DNA of 64,000 nt from Ulva prolifera (taxonomy: Eukaryota > Chlorophyta > Ulvophyceae > Ulvales > Ulvaceae), in NCBI GenBank assembly GCA_023078555.1, contig CM041196.1:11860985-11924984 (forward strand), written 5' to 3'. Positions within the stretch are counted from its first letter, which is position 1; each line of letters starts with the position of its first letter. A program made the position numbers and the translations under genes. Shown here in pieces: positions 37,501 through 48,700 of the stretch. The notes beneath the pieces are model-generated. The model was not told the DNA's origin. It ran no database searches and saw only the letters and a list, made by a program, of their open reading frames with translations.

Positions 37501-38157
37501 AAGTGCTGGCTTGCTTTCTCTCCAGGCTGATGTGGGGGCAGAGGCAGTACTGACCCTGTGGTCACAAGGTGCTTCGCTTGCCTGCAAGCATGGCATTGGC
37601 ATTGTGAGGACACCAAGACGCACGCCACCCACGGACACAGTGCACACATACAGAGCGTACGTTGATGCGTGCTTGATCAGGGACGCGCGGTCTCTGACAT
37701 ATTCTGGCTTGGCTGCCGAGCTGTTGGCAATTTGATCTGATGCACATGGGACTGCGGCACCATCTGGTTGCATGCGTTTCTTGGGTGCATTATGATGCAG
37801 GAAGTTTCTCGCCTTCCGGGCTCTCGCTGATGCTGTGTACGCACTCTCTGAAGTGCGCAGCAGTCTGTTGAGTGCTTCGAAGTTGGCCTCAACTGGGCCG
37901 TAGGTCACCTTCTCCCCCTCCTCTCGCGTTACAGAACCATCGATACAGAGCTGAACCAAGTTTGCATTACTGAGCGAACGCACGTACTCGAAAGTCAGCA
38001 ACAGCCTCTGCTCGACGGACAAGCGGAAGTAGCTCCCGCAAGTCCCTGCGGGCAGCGTCACGGGTCAGCAACATGTAGCCGAGCGGATCTGGGTTTGGTT
38101 CGAAATTATCAATTCTCATATGCACGGAACCGCGGAGTGCTGCATCTCACCTTCCAT
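34557..38157 (-). CDS. DDE-type transposase-like protein, unit 4 (short last intron)
   Basis: All five exons and splice sites are kept; one substitution gives Thr for Ser in exon 2 (RLLLTFEYV). A 463-bp deletion lies entirely inside the last intron, so the transposase remains intact while the nested nuclease is cut. This supports treating the minisatellite and nuclease as intronic rather than as transposase coding sequence. Confidence 0.65.
35810..36408. repeat. 72-bp minisatellite, unit 4 (truncated)
   Basis: Eight full repeats, then the array breaks off after GTTGCAC and runs into the nuclease frame. The last three units seen in other copies are missing. Confidence 0.95.
36413..36637 (+). 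pseudogene. PD-(D/E)XK nuclease, unit 4: N-terminally deleted
   Basis: Only the nuclease-fold core from PAFHLDVLF to the stop is kept. The deletion joins it in frame to the minisatellite (QCCTAGPAFHLD). All predicted catalytic residues remain, so activity is possible if it is translated, but its normal upstream region is gone. Confidence 0.65.
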
Positions 38158-38323
38158 TCTGGACGTGTGACACCGACCGGCATCACACAGCGCAAGAGTA
38201 GTGCTTTAGATGCATCCAGGCACGATCAGACGGCCACTGGTTCATCACAAAGTATGTACGAGTAGTTGTGACTCGTCCGCATGCCCATTTGAATCCTAAG
38301 CGTGCAGGCCAACTTGGCTCCTT

Positions 38324-38960
38324 CAGTCGGTTCGAATCACATTAGCTGTCCATGCGTCAGCATCCATGCATCATGCCGCACGCCGAAACTCCGCTCAATC
38401 GCACAGAGCGCAGAAATATTCAGCTCGGCGCGAGATCAGCTGCGATGGATTTCACGGAAATGACTGCTGCCTTAGTTGAGATCTGGAGATGCGTCTGTAA
38501 CTTTTCGCGTAACGAATGAGCGATCAGACAGCATGCGCACGGAGATGAGAGATGAATTGATGGGATCACGGGAATTGGGGATGCGAGGTGATAAATGTGC
38601 CGATTGACAGGACATGAAACACATATGCTGGTGGTGTTGGCAGAGGCTGCACATCCCAGAACCGACATTGCTGCAGCGCCACAACCGCCTGAAATTATCA
38701 GACAAGTGCAGTGGGCGCAATCGTGGCGGGCATGAGTGCCCAGCAGTTTCTTGCTGAGGCTCAATAGGCCATTTTGGACCTCACCTTTGGCACAAACACA
38801 CAAAACATGCCTCAACTTCAAGGCTCCAGCCTTTCACAGTCACAAATCAACCGTATTGGCTGCCGCTTTTTGCCGCCAGGTGGCCATGTATCTCACACAG
38901 TAATCAATCACTCTCTCTCAAAGTCGGCCTTCACACGGCTACTGTAATTCAGAGGGACAG
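38324..38960. repeat. 637-bp direct repeat, copy 5
   Basis: Internal copy between bodies 4 and 5. Confidence 0.85.
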
Positions 38961-39048
38961 AAGGCATTTATGTGACCTGCTGAGCCATTGGTGGCGTAGG
39001 GGGAACGAGCGTGACGTAACACTAGCGGATGGTAAAAGCAAGAGTCTA

Positions 39049-42000
39049 TCATGACCATTTTGCCTCCGGAAACTTCCCACCCGAACCCACAACTTCGAAA
39101 TTTCCATGCCTCCATTCTGTTGGATGCCCTCCCCTGTCTTCGTAGTATCCGGGTGGCAGCAACGGCTTGAACTTCTCGCCCGCGTCCGCAGCCACAATCT
39201 GCGCGGTGATGTAAAGGCGCCTGGTAGACTTTGTGATAGAACTCTGATTCTTGGGAGGTGCGCCGTCGTCGCCTGCTTCGTTCCTCTTTTCGCATTCCAA
39301 GTGCATGACTTCGTCGTAGCTCTTCGAGAGCAGCAAAGCCTGGGAGTCTGGGGGCTGATCTAGAGTCCAGGCTCTCGCTACACCTTTATATGTGCCGACC
39401 TGCATCTCGGCTGGCTGGTGCAGGTCCGGAGTCGTATTTCCGAGCGGCAGGAACTGCTCGCCGACCAAGCACAACCATCGCCGGGGGTCGTTGAAGGCCA
39501 TCTCCCTTCGGAAAACAGCCTCCCATGGTGCGCCATCATCAGCATTTGCAGCTCGGAAGTAGTCTGCCAGCATGTCGTCGTGAATCGCTTGTGCATGCTT
39601 CGTCTGTGCCTGCTTGTACCTTTCGAACTTGACGTCCGTAAGGAATTGAAACTTGGGTGACTTGACCGCTCGCTTTCTTGCGCGGCGCAAGGCTTGCAGT
39701 TCCGCGTCTGCGTTCTGCCTGCCGTGTGCGTCGCCGGCAGGCAATCTGCGCTTTGCTGCCAGCAGCTTGTCTTTGTACTTGTCGAAAGATTCAGCCACGC
39801 TGGGGATCGTGATTCCCAGCTGCTGCTCGGCGGCAGTCAGGATGGTGCTGTACTCCTCGATCGGTGTCACTCGCGGAGTGAGCATCGCGATGGCAGCTCC
39901 GTGATGAATCGGGGCATTGTCCTGGCTCAGGCCAAAGGGCACATGAATACTGTGCCATGTGATGCTCACTTCGTCTGACATGCAGTCGTAGTACTCCTTG
40001 CATTTTTGGTCCCACACCTCTCTTGAGCCTGGGTCGCCCAACTGCATACCGAGCCATCGCTTGATGCACCACGGCAGCACGTAGAACAGCATCATCATCT
40101 TGTACTCTGTTCCGTTGATCGCCCGTGCGATCATGTTGCCTGCTTTCGACTTTGCACTGTTCTGCAAACACCACTAAGTCTGAGTCTTCAATGCAGGCAT
40201 CCCAAGATGTATGTGGAGAAAGAGGGAGTCAAGAGTGTAATATGGAGTGCATCACTGAACACAGGTAAGGTCCATGCACCTTCTGTGAGCTGTATTGAGT
40301 CCAGCTGCCTCTCTGCAGTGTTGCACACAAGCATTGCATACTCAGACTGTTCATGGATGTGTGCTGTTGACTGCAGCTGCCTCTCTGCAGTGTTGCACCC
40401 AAGCATTGCATACTCAGACTGTTCATGGATGTGTGCTGTTGACTGCAGCTGCCTCTCTGCAGTGTTGCACACAAGCATTGCATACTCAGACTGTTCATGG
40501 ATGTGTGCTGTTGACTGCAGCTGCCTCTCTGCAGTGTTGCACCCAAGCATTGCATACTCAGACTGTTCATGGATGTGTGCTGTTGACTGCAGCTGCCTCT
40601 CTGCAGTGTTGCACCCAAGCATTGCATACTCAGACTGTTCATGGATGTGTGCTGTTGACTGCAGCTGCCTCTCTGCAGTGTTGCACATAAGCATTGCATA
40701 CTCAGACTGTTCATGGATGTGTGCTGTTGACTGCAGCTGCCTCTCTGCAGTGTTGCACACAAGCATTGCATACTCAGACTGTTCATGGATGTGTGATGTT
40801 GACTGCAGCTGCCTCTGCAGTGTTGCACCCAAGCATTGCATACTCAGACTGTTCATGGATGTGTGCTGTTGACTGCAGCTGCCTCTCTGCAGTGTTGCAC
40901 CCAAGCATTGCATACTCAGACTGTTCATGGATGTGTGCTGTTGACTGCAGCTGCCTCTTTGCAGTGTTGCACCCAAGCATTGCATACTCAGACTGTTCAT
41001 GGATGTGTGCTGTTGACTGCAGCTGCCTCTCTGCAGTGTTGCACATAAGCATTGCATACACTTCATGGTGTGTGACTTCATTGTGTCTATCACGTGCAGT
41101 TGCCACAAGGCCAGTCAAGTCAGGGACGCAGTGCACAAGCTGATAACTAAGACGGTAGTGATCACACAGTATACTAGTTGCTCATGTTTGCATGCTCAAT
41201 GGCGCCGCGGGGTCCCCCCACTGTGTTCATTGCATAGGCCAGGGCATCAGACCACGCAGCATGACTGTGTCGTTAGACAAGTTATACAAATAGTGTGCCA
41301 TGTTGATGTTGATGCAGCCGTTCTGCCCTCCTTCGGCATGAAGGCCCATGGTGTAAGTAAGAGAGGTGGCCCTGCTTTTCACCTCGATGTATTGTTTGTC
41401 TTGTGCAACAGCATGCTTGTAGCTGTGGAAGTGGACGGACGTAGCCACAAAAATGCTCGCAACCGAAAGCATGACACTTTGAAAGAGAACAAGCTCAGTC
41501 GATGTGGTGTAAGATTGTTTCGAATTGATCTGAGCCAGTCAATACCAGATCAACTGTACGAGATAGAGCATATGATTAAAGGCCTAGTGTAATTCATACC
41601 AGGAAACCCTCATCTGTGAACTTCTGCGGGACAAGCTCACTCTGGTCCACAGGGAAGATCTTGGCAGCCTCCTGTGGAGAGGCCTTCCTGAATTTCTGGA
41701 CAGCTTTCTCGCTCGAGCCGTAATGCATCTTCATGATGGCCAGCTTGGTCTCATCATCAATCTTGTCTGTCCAACGTTGCAGCCCAGCTTGCACGCTGTC
41801 CGCTGCCTTGCTGCCGTTGGCAGCAGTGACCAGAAGGGTCCCTGTCACCGCTGAGGCAAAGATGTAGAACATGACTTTTGGGGCCATGCCAACCTGCACC
41901 ATGGCTGCATCATGAAAACAATGTGTCAACGGTGAGCAGCAGCAGCAGGCAGTGGTGTCACTCACCGTTTTCATCAGTAGGTTGTAGCAGATGGGGGTAC

Positions 42001-43112
42001 GCGCTGCGCCGAGCTGAGTAATGCCCTTCTGAGACTTCACCCATGCTTGAGGATCAACTTTCCCACCATCCAAGAACACATTCCGTTGTACTTGTTGCCA
42101 TGTGAAGGTGTACTCGTACGCTGGGTCCATCACCCTCCTGGTGAGGGGGTGGCCCTGGTGGATCTTGGGATTGAAGTACATAGGCTCTCTCCCCAGAATA
42201 CGCCTTGCTGCTTTCCTTGCTTGCCCTGCTTCTCTTGTGCCCTTCACGTTCAGAGCTGTTTTCTTCAGGCCAGGAAAAGCCGTTCGCAGATTAGACCACA
42301 AGGATGCATGTGTCTTGACATTCAAGGCCACCATTGCTTCCTCGATGATTGGGCTGTACTTGGCTGCCTGCTCCAAGCTCCTGAATGGCAAACACTCAAT
42401 ACCTCCTTCGCTTCTGCCCTCCAGAAGGAATAATCGGACGTTTTGGAGGAGCGGGAAGTGCTGGCTTGCTTTCTCTCCAGGCTGATGTGGGGGCAGAGGC
42501 AGTACTGACCCTGTGGTCACAAGGTGCTTCGCTTGCCTGCAAGCATGGCATTGGCATTGTGAGGACACCAAGACGCACGCCACCCACGGACACAGTGCAC
42601 ACATACAGAGCGTACGTTGATGCGTGCTTGATCAGGGACGCGCGGTCTCTGACATATTCTGGCTTGGCTGCCGAGCTGTTGGCAATTTGATCTGATGCAC
42701 ATGGGAGTGCGGCACCATCTGGTTGCATGCGTTTCTTGGGTGCATTATGATGCAGGAAGTTTCTCGCCTTCCGGGCTCTCGCTGATGCTGTGTACGCACT
42801 CTCTGAAGTGCGCAGCAGTCTGTTGAGTGCTTCGAAGTTGGCCTCAACTGGGCCGTAGGTCACCTTCTCCCCCTCCTCTCGCGTTACAGAACCATCGATA
42901 CAGAGCTGAACCAAGTTTGCATTACTGAGCGAACGCACGTACTCGAAAGACAGCAACAGCCTCTGCTCGACGGACAAGCGGAAGTAGCTCCCGCAAGTCC
43001 CTGCGGGCAGCGTCACGGGTCAGCAACATGTAGCCGAGCGGATCTGGGTTTGGTTCGAAATTATCAATTCTCATATGCACGGAACCGCGGAGTGCTGCAT
43101 CTCACCTTCCAT
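39049..43112 (-). CDS. DDE-type transposase-like protein, unit 5
   Basis: Same exon structure as unit 1, with the Val-to-Leu variant shared with unit 3. Its upstream 637-bp repeat is the terminal one, so this copy has the most native-like 5' end of the array. Confidence 0.65.
40302..41059. repeat. 72-bp minisatellite, unit 5
   Basis: Same repeat number and order as units 1 and 3, with two private substitutions. Confidence 0.97.
41065..41592 (+). CDS. PD-(D/E)XK nuclease-fold protein, unit 5
   Basis: Identical 175-codon frame to unit 1, nested antisense in the last transposase intron. Confidence 0.6.
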   Translation: MVCDFIVSITCSCHKASQVRDAVHKLITKTVVITQYTSCSCLHAQWRRGVPPLCSLHRPGHQTTQHDCVVRQVIQIVCHVDVDAAVLPSFGMKAHGVSKRGGPAFHLDVLFVLCNSMLVAVEVDGRSHKNARNRKHDTLKENKLSRCGVRLFRIDLSQSIPDQLYEIEHMIKGLV

Positions 43113-43278
43113 TCTGGACGTGTGACACCGACCGGCATCACACAGCGCAAGAGTAGTGCTTTAGATGCATCCAGGCACGATCAGACGGCCACTGGTTCAT
43201 CACAAAGTATGTACGAGTAGTTGTGACTCGTCCGCATGCCCATTTGAATCCTAAGCGTGCAGGCCAACTTGGCTCCTT

Positions 43279-43915
43279 CAGTCGGTTCGAATCACATTAG
43301 CTGTCCATGCGTCAGCATCCATGCATCATGCCGCACGCCGAAACTCCGCTCAATCGCACAGAGCGCAGAAATATTCAGCTCGGCGCGAGATCAGCTGCGA
43401 TGGATTTCACGGAAATGACTGCTGCCTTAGTTGAGATCTGGAGATGCGTCTGTAACTTTTCGCGTAACGAATGAGCGATCAGACAGCATGCGCACGGAGA
43501 TGAGAGATGAATTGATGGGATCACGGGAATTGGGGATGCGAGGTGATAAATGTGCCGATTGACAGGACATGAAACACATATGCTGGTGGTGTTGGCAGAG
43601 GCTGCACATCTCAGAACCGACATTGCTGCAGCGCCACAACCGCCTGAAATTATCAGACAAGTGCAGTGGGCGCAATCGTGGCGGGCATGAGTGCCCAGCA
43701 GTTTCTTGCTGAGGCTCAATAGGCCATTTTGGACCTCACCTTTGGCACAAACACACAAAACATGCCTCAACTTCAAGGCTCCAGCCTTTCACAGTCACAA
43801 ATCAACCGTATTGGCTGCCGCTTTTTGCCGCCAGGTGGCCATGTATCTCACACAGTAATCAATCACTCTCTCTCAAAGTCGGCCTTCACACGGCTACTGT
43901 AATTCAGAGGGACAG
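43279..43915. repeat. 637-bp direct repeat, copy 6 (right end of the array)
   Basis: Terminal copy that ends exactly where internal copies meet the body. One substitution changes Gly to Arg in the cysteine-rich frame. It is followed by CCAC, matching the left flank. This is what turns a plain tandem duplication into a direct-repeat-bounded element. Confidence 0.85.
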
Positions 43916-43919
43916 CCAC

Positions 43920-44580
43920 GTTACGCCCACTGATGGCATCATGATTCACCACGACTCACTGACGTGGATCGATGCTGGTTGAACAGCGATAAGTTATTGC
44001 GTAGTGCTGAATACATTTGTGTGAACGAACATGCTGTCGCGACCGTCACAGCCAGATTCGCAGCGCCTCCGTGCCCACCATAACGAGGAAGGAACTGATA
44101 TACACAGGTAAAAATTATGACTGCAATTTGTATATCGCGCAGGGATCATTCTTGCCGTGGCTTCGATGCGCCGGTTTACGGCAGCGTACTTTCAGTCACT
44201 GTGACGGAAGAACAATGCTGCCTGCCCCACCGATATTAGAGATCGTGAGCCATCTGAGTCTGGTGATTTTTGGTATGTGTACGTATATGCCGTGGTCGAT
44301 TGGAATGCTATGTTGCGTCTTTGCTGACACAGCTGTTCTGCGTCTTTGCAAACTCACGAGGTGCAGAAACTGCACGCAAGTTCCGGCAGAAACCAACAGC
44401 AAAGCCGTCAGTCACTCAATCACTGAGTCTGTGGTATCTAAGCCGGTCTAGGCCGGCGTGGTGTCTGCTCTCCATGACTGCATCACAGACACGTCGGACA
44501 TACCCGCACGACACCGGTTGATTGGTCACTGAACACCCATGAGACATATTATAGTGTTTTTGGGATGTTCTCAACCCACT
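43920..44580. other. No gene seen; right flank of the array
   Basis: Short open frames only (for example 44017-44451 plus strand), without motifs. It mirrors in length the 735-bp flank on the left between the bracketing repeat and the array. Confidence 0.4.
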
Positions 44581-44830
44581 GTGCTCACTGGGCGTGCGCT
44601 GGGCGCCAAATCCGCGTCCATGGGCGAAATCAGCATTTGGGGCGAAAACAGGCCTTTCCCTGGGCACTTTTCTACGTTTCGCCCAAGGACCGCCTGTGCG
44701 CATTCAGTATGTCATTGTGAGTCCATAGACACCGCCCAGGGCCCTGGGCGATGTCTAAGTGGCTCGCGTTCCCGGTGGACGTGTGCATGGCCCGAGTGCA
44801 GACCCCCCTATGCCGACGGGTAGGGTCAAC
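44581..44830 (+). repeat. Right member of the diverged inverted pair rich in CGCCCAG motifs
   Basis: Reverse complement of 16967-17225 with roughly 75-80% identity over the alignable parts (estimated by eye). Similarity ends abruptly at the outer side near CCGACGGG and at the inner side near GCTCACTGGGCG. Confidence 0.7.
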
Positions 44831-45109
44831 CCATAGTGTAGAGAGCATGGCACCGATTTTGCACAATGCGGTCGCAACGTCATGCTGCGTGTGTGTCCGT
44901 TGTGTCGATTCCTTTGCCTCCGGACGTAGTGCGGAGGGCATGGTACCGACTGCGCACACTCCGACTGGAGTAACAATGTTCTGTGCTGCTGGCCCCGCCT
45001 ATAGCTCTTGGCATGCAGCTGAACATCGCCATTACCCTTTTACGCAAATCCGATACGAGTAAGTGCGCATAGAACGGCCAACAGGATGTTTCATGGACGA
45101 AGCAATTTA
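44831..45109. other. No feature recognised
   Basis: Flank between the bracketing repeat and the copia element. GGCTT at 45110-45114 is the copia target duplication. Confidence 0.4.
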
Positions 45110-45114
45110 GGCTT

Positions 45115-45534
45115 TGTGGGAAGCAGAGCTCCCCTGGTGCAAGCGTGTCGTAGCTGTGATAACGCGAGTGCAGCAGATCACATGCATTTGGCTGTGAGTC
45201 TGCGGGCAGACCGTAGGTCGGCTGTCCAGTGCACAGAATATAGGACGTAGCTGTCAATTCCAGGTCATCTTTGACTGGCAATTGACAGGTGAGAATGCTT
45301 TGCTGTCTGTGTGTGTCTGTCGTCTGACAATAGCAGAGATCAGTGTGCTGAGCGTACTACGTGGTGCAGGAGTCTGTACTGTATGACTAGTGATCATAGC
45401 AGCTAACAGAGCTCATATTGCCACAGGTGAGACACACGGCATAGTTATTCTGTAATATCTTTGACTGGCAATTGACAGGAGTCTGTACTGTATGACTAGT
45501 GATCATAGCAGCTAACAGAGCTCATATTGCCACA
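45115..45534 (+). repeat. Left LTR of the copia element
   Basis: 420 bp, identical in length to the right LTR. It contains two internal direct duplications: CTTTGACTGGCAATTGACAG twice, and a block of about 55 bp beginning AGTCTGTACTGTATGACTAG twice. Confidence 0.95.
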
Positions 45535-45708
45535 GGTTATGGGTCCATCGGCGTGAGAAGACTGCGCACGCACCCGTCATCGAGCCGTCACTGGTCGATG
45601 ATCTCTGAGCCGTGATTGGTCAGGGAAAAGCCAACACAGGACGTAACTGTCTGTGGAACAATCGCAGGACGTAATTGTCTGTGGATTTGGTGACTCAATT
45701 TGGTTACC

Positions 45709-48700
45709 ATGGCTGACGGGATATCGACGAAAGTCGAGGTGCTAACACGCGAAGGAAACTTCCGTCACTGGTTCGGGCAAATGGAGTCAATCTTGGTCCT
45801 GAAAAATCTGGACGACGTGCTGTATGAGGAACCAGGACAAGCAGCTGATGAAGCTGAACAAGCAGCCGTGGAGGCTGCGCTCACCCGTGATAGGAAGGTG
45901 AGGGCATACCTGAAGATGCACACTAAGGGTGCATTACAGGCGATCGTGACGCGTGCGCGGACTGCGAAGGCAGCATGGGACGCGCTGCACGATGACTACA
46001 GAGGAGGACTAGCTGTCCGAAGGCCGCAGATGCTGCGTAAGGCGACTGAGCTGCAGCAAGGCGACGACTCTGTACAGCGGTACATAGACCGTGTGAAGGA
46101 AATCAGAGATGATTTCGTAGAGGCAGACATGGAGACATCAATGCCAGTGTTGACCAACCAGTTTGTGAAGGGGCTGAGGCCTGCCCTGGCGAATGTTGTG
46201 GGAGTACAACTGGGGGTGGCGATGAGTCAAGGCGCGGGTCTGGACCAGCTGTGTAATCAGCTGAGGGACCTGGCGGCGATCCTGCCCGACAGGGGTGCAG
46301 CTGCGCGAGCGGCTGCAGCAGTGGCGAAGAGGGAGCGGAACAAGGCTCGCAGGCCACTGAAGTGCCATTACTGCGGCAAGGAGGGGCACAAACATTTTGA
46401 GTGCACCAAGAAGCAGGACGATATGGCTGCTGGCAAGAAGCTGCAGTGGGCCAACCGGAGGGATGGCGGCGGTGAGGGCAGCAAGGAGGGTGCAGGTCGC
46501 GCGCTGTGCGTCAGGACCGCGCGCGTGGCCATGGCGACGGTGAAGGTTCCGTCAGACCGATCGAACTATGTGCACTTCGACACAGGGGCGACGCATAATT
46601 ACGTCTCAGACCTCAGTATGCTTCATGACAAGCGTTCCACGCCAGTGGAGGTCGTGAAGATGGGAGGAAATGAAGAGCATGTGGTGGCCTGTGCGGGCAC
46701 AGTGGTGCTCAGCGCTCCTGGCGGGCAGGTGAAGCTGCTGGAGGCTCTGTGCGTGCCCACCATGCATATGAACCTGATGTCTGGCGCTTACGTGACGGAC
46801 CAGGGGCGTCATATCACGGGAAGGGACAGACGCTGGAGGTGAAGGACGCTGATGACACAGTGCTGCTGAGGGGTACCAAGCAAGATGGCCTGTACCTCAT
46901 GGACTGTCAGGTGATTCCCACAGACGTGCCGATGCCGACTGCTTTTGCAAACGTGGCAGTAGATGCTGAGGTGTGGCACAGACGGTTCGGGCATGTCAGG
47001 ATGGACAATCTCTACAAGGTGGAGAAGGCGGTAGATGGCATGGGCCGGATGAACTGGCCAGAGAAGCATGCGCCGTTGTGTGAGATCTGTCCACGAGCCA
47101 AGCAGTGCGAGGAGCACTATGCACGGTCTTCGTCCAGGGCTGAGAAGCCAATGGAGCTGGTCCACAGTGATGTGATGGGACCGTTTCCCGTTGCGGGGTT
47201 CCGTGATGAGCGGTATGCAGTCACGCTCCTGGACAACTACAGCAGCTACGCAGAAGTGATTTGTGTGAAGAACAAGTCGGATGTGGCGCCAGCGGTGATT
47301 GAACGGCTGACCGAATGGGAGCGGCAGACAGAGCACAAGCTGAAGGTGCTGCGTACTGACCATGGTACAGAGTACATGGGTGCGCTGAAACGGTGGTGCC
47401 GGCGGAACGGGGTGGTGCGGCAACTGAGCGCGCCACGCACGCCGAAGCAGAACGGGCGAGCAGAGCGGTACAACAGGACAGTGCTGGAGCGCATGCGAGC
47501 AATGCTGCTCGACGCAATGATGCTGAAGTGTTTCTGGACTTTTGGTCTGGACACTGCGGCGTACACGCGCAACAGAATTCCTGTCAAGGGACAGGTGGTG
47601 ACGCCTTATGAGAAGTTCTGGGGGGTGCGCCCGGACATCTCGCATCTGCGGGTGTTCGGCTGCAAGGCGACGCTGTTCGTGCCATCGAAGCTGAGGGACA
47701 AACTGGACGCAGTCAGCGAGGAGGTCATCTTCGTGGGCTACGCAAGGCACTCGAAGGCATACAGGCTGGTGCAGCACGTGAACGGCGAGTTCAAGCTGAA
47801 GGAGAGTGCGAACGTGTCCTTCCAGGAGGACAGAGTCATGCCAGCAATGGAGACATGCGCGTCGGCGAGCCAGGAGGCAGCGTCGGTGTATCATGATCTC
47901 ATGCTGGACGTTCCAGAGCAGCAGCCAGATGAAGACGATGCGATGCTGGATGACGAGTCTGTGGCGTGGTCGCTGAATGACGACGCAGAGGACCCAGATG
48001 AAGACTGGGTGAATGAGGCAGATGATGCCTACGCGGACATGGAGGCTGAGGACGCAGATGCTGATGATGACGGCAGCGATTCGGACCCGGACGCAGAGCC
48101 GGGGGGTGCGCCAGATGCGGAAGCCGGGGGTGAGGACCAGGCTGCGCCGGGCCGCTACCCGCAGCGTGTGAGGCATGCGCCGAATCTGCCGTATCAAGCA
48201 CATTTGTTTATGGCAAAGGGTGAGCAGCCGGCGGAGGACTTGCTGGTGCCGCCCCGGTCGTACAAAGAGGCGATGAAAAGGCCAGATGCTGCTGAGTGGG
48301 AGCAAGCGAAGAACGACGAGTACGCGTCGATTCTGGCCAAGGGGGTATTTGAAGTGTGTGAATTACCTCCAGGAGAGAGAGCACTGCCGGCGAAGGGCGT
48401 GTGCGACCTGAAGTTTGATGCCAAGGGCAACCTGGAGCGGTACAAGTATCGTTTGGTGGTGCTGGGGAATCTTCAGGGGAAGGACGATGTGGGAGAAGTG
48501 TTTGCGCCCACAGCGCAGAGTGCAACATTCAGGATGATGCTGGCTATGAAGGCAGCTAATCCGCGGCTGAAGCTCCGGCAGGTGGACGTGAAGTGTGCAT
48601 TCCTTCACAGCGACCTTGACGAGGTGGTGTATGTCCGCCTACCTGAGGAGTTCGGTGGAGGAGTCTGGAAGCTTCGCAAGGCGCTGTACGGACTGAAGCA

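Larger units (their letters stand above)
17961..43915 (-). mobile_element. Tandem array of five transposase/nuclease units with six 637-bp direct repeats
   Basis: Head-to-tail units at 17961-22917, 22918-28876, 28877-33831, 33832-38323 and 38324-43278, closed by a partial copy 43279-43915. Equivalent reading: direct repeat, body, direct repeat ... direct repeat. The first 25 bases (CAGTCGGTTCG...) and the reverse complement of the last 25 (CTGTCCCTCTG...) agree at 17 of 25 ungapped positions, so the array has imperfect terminal inverted repeats. The flanks share GCCAC (17956-17960 and 43915-43919), with one base of ambiguity against the element end. Units look well over 99% identical. Size differences come from minisatellite length (unit 2 longer by 1004 bp, equal to 14 extra repeats), a 463-bp intronic deletion in unit 4, and a 2-bp CT-run difference in the first direct repeat. 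A recent amplification is likely; a misassembly should also be considered. Confidence 0.9.

Noticed and set aside
17961-43915. 637-bp repeats as LTRs of a retrotransposon
   Set aside because: Ends are not TG...CA, there is no primer-binding site or polypurine tract, and the body has no reverse transcriptase.
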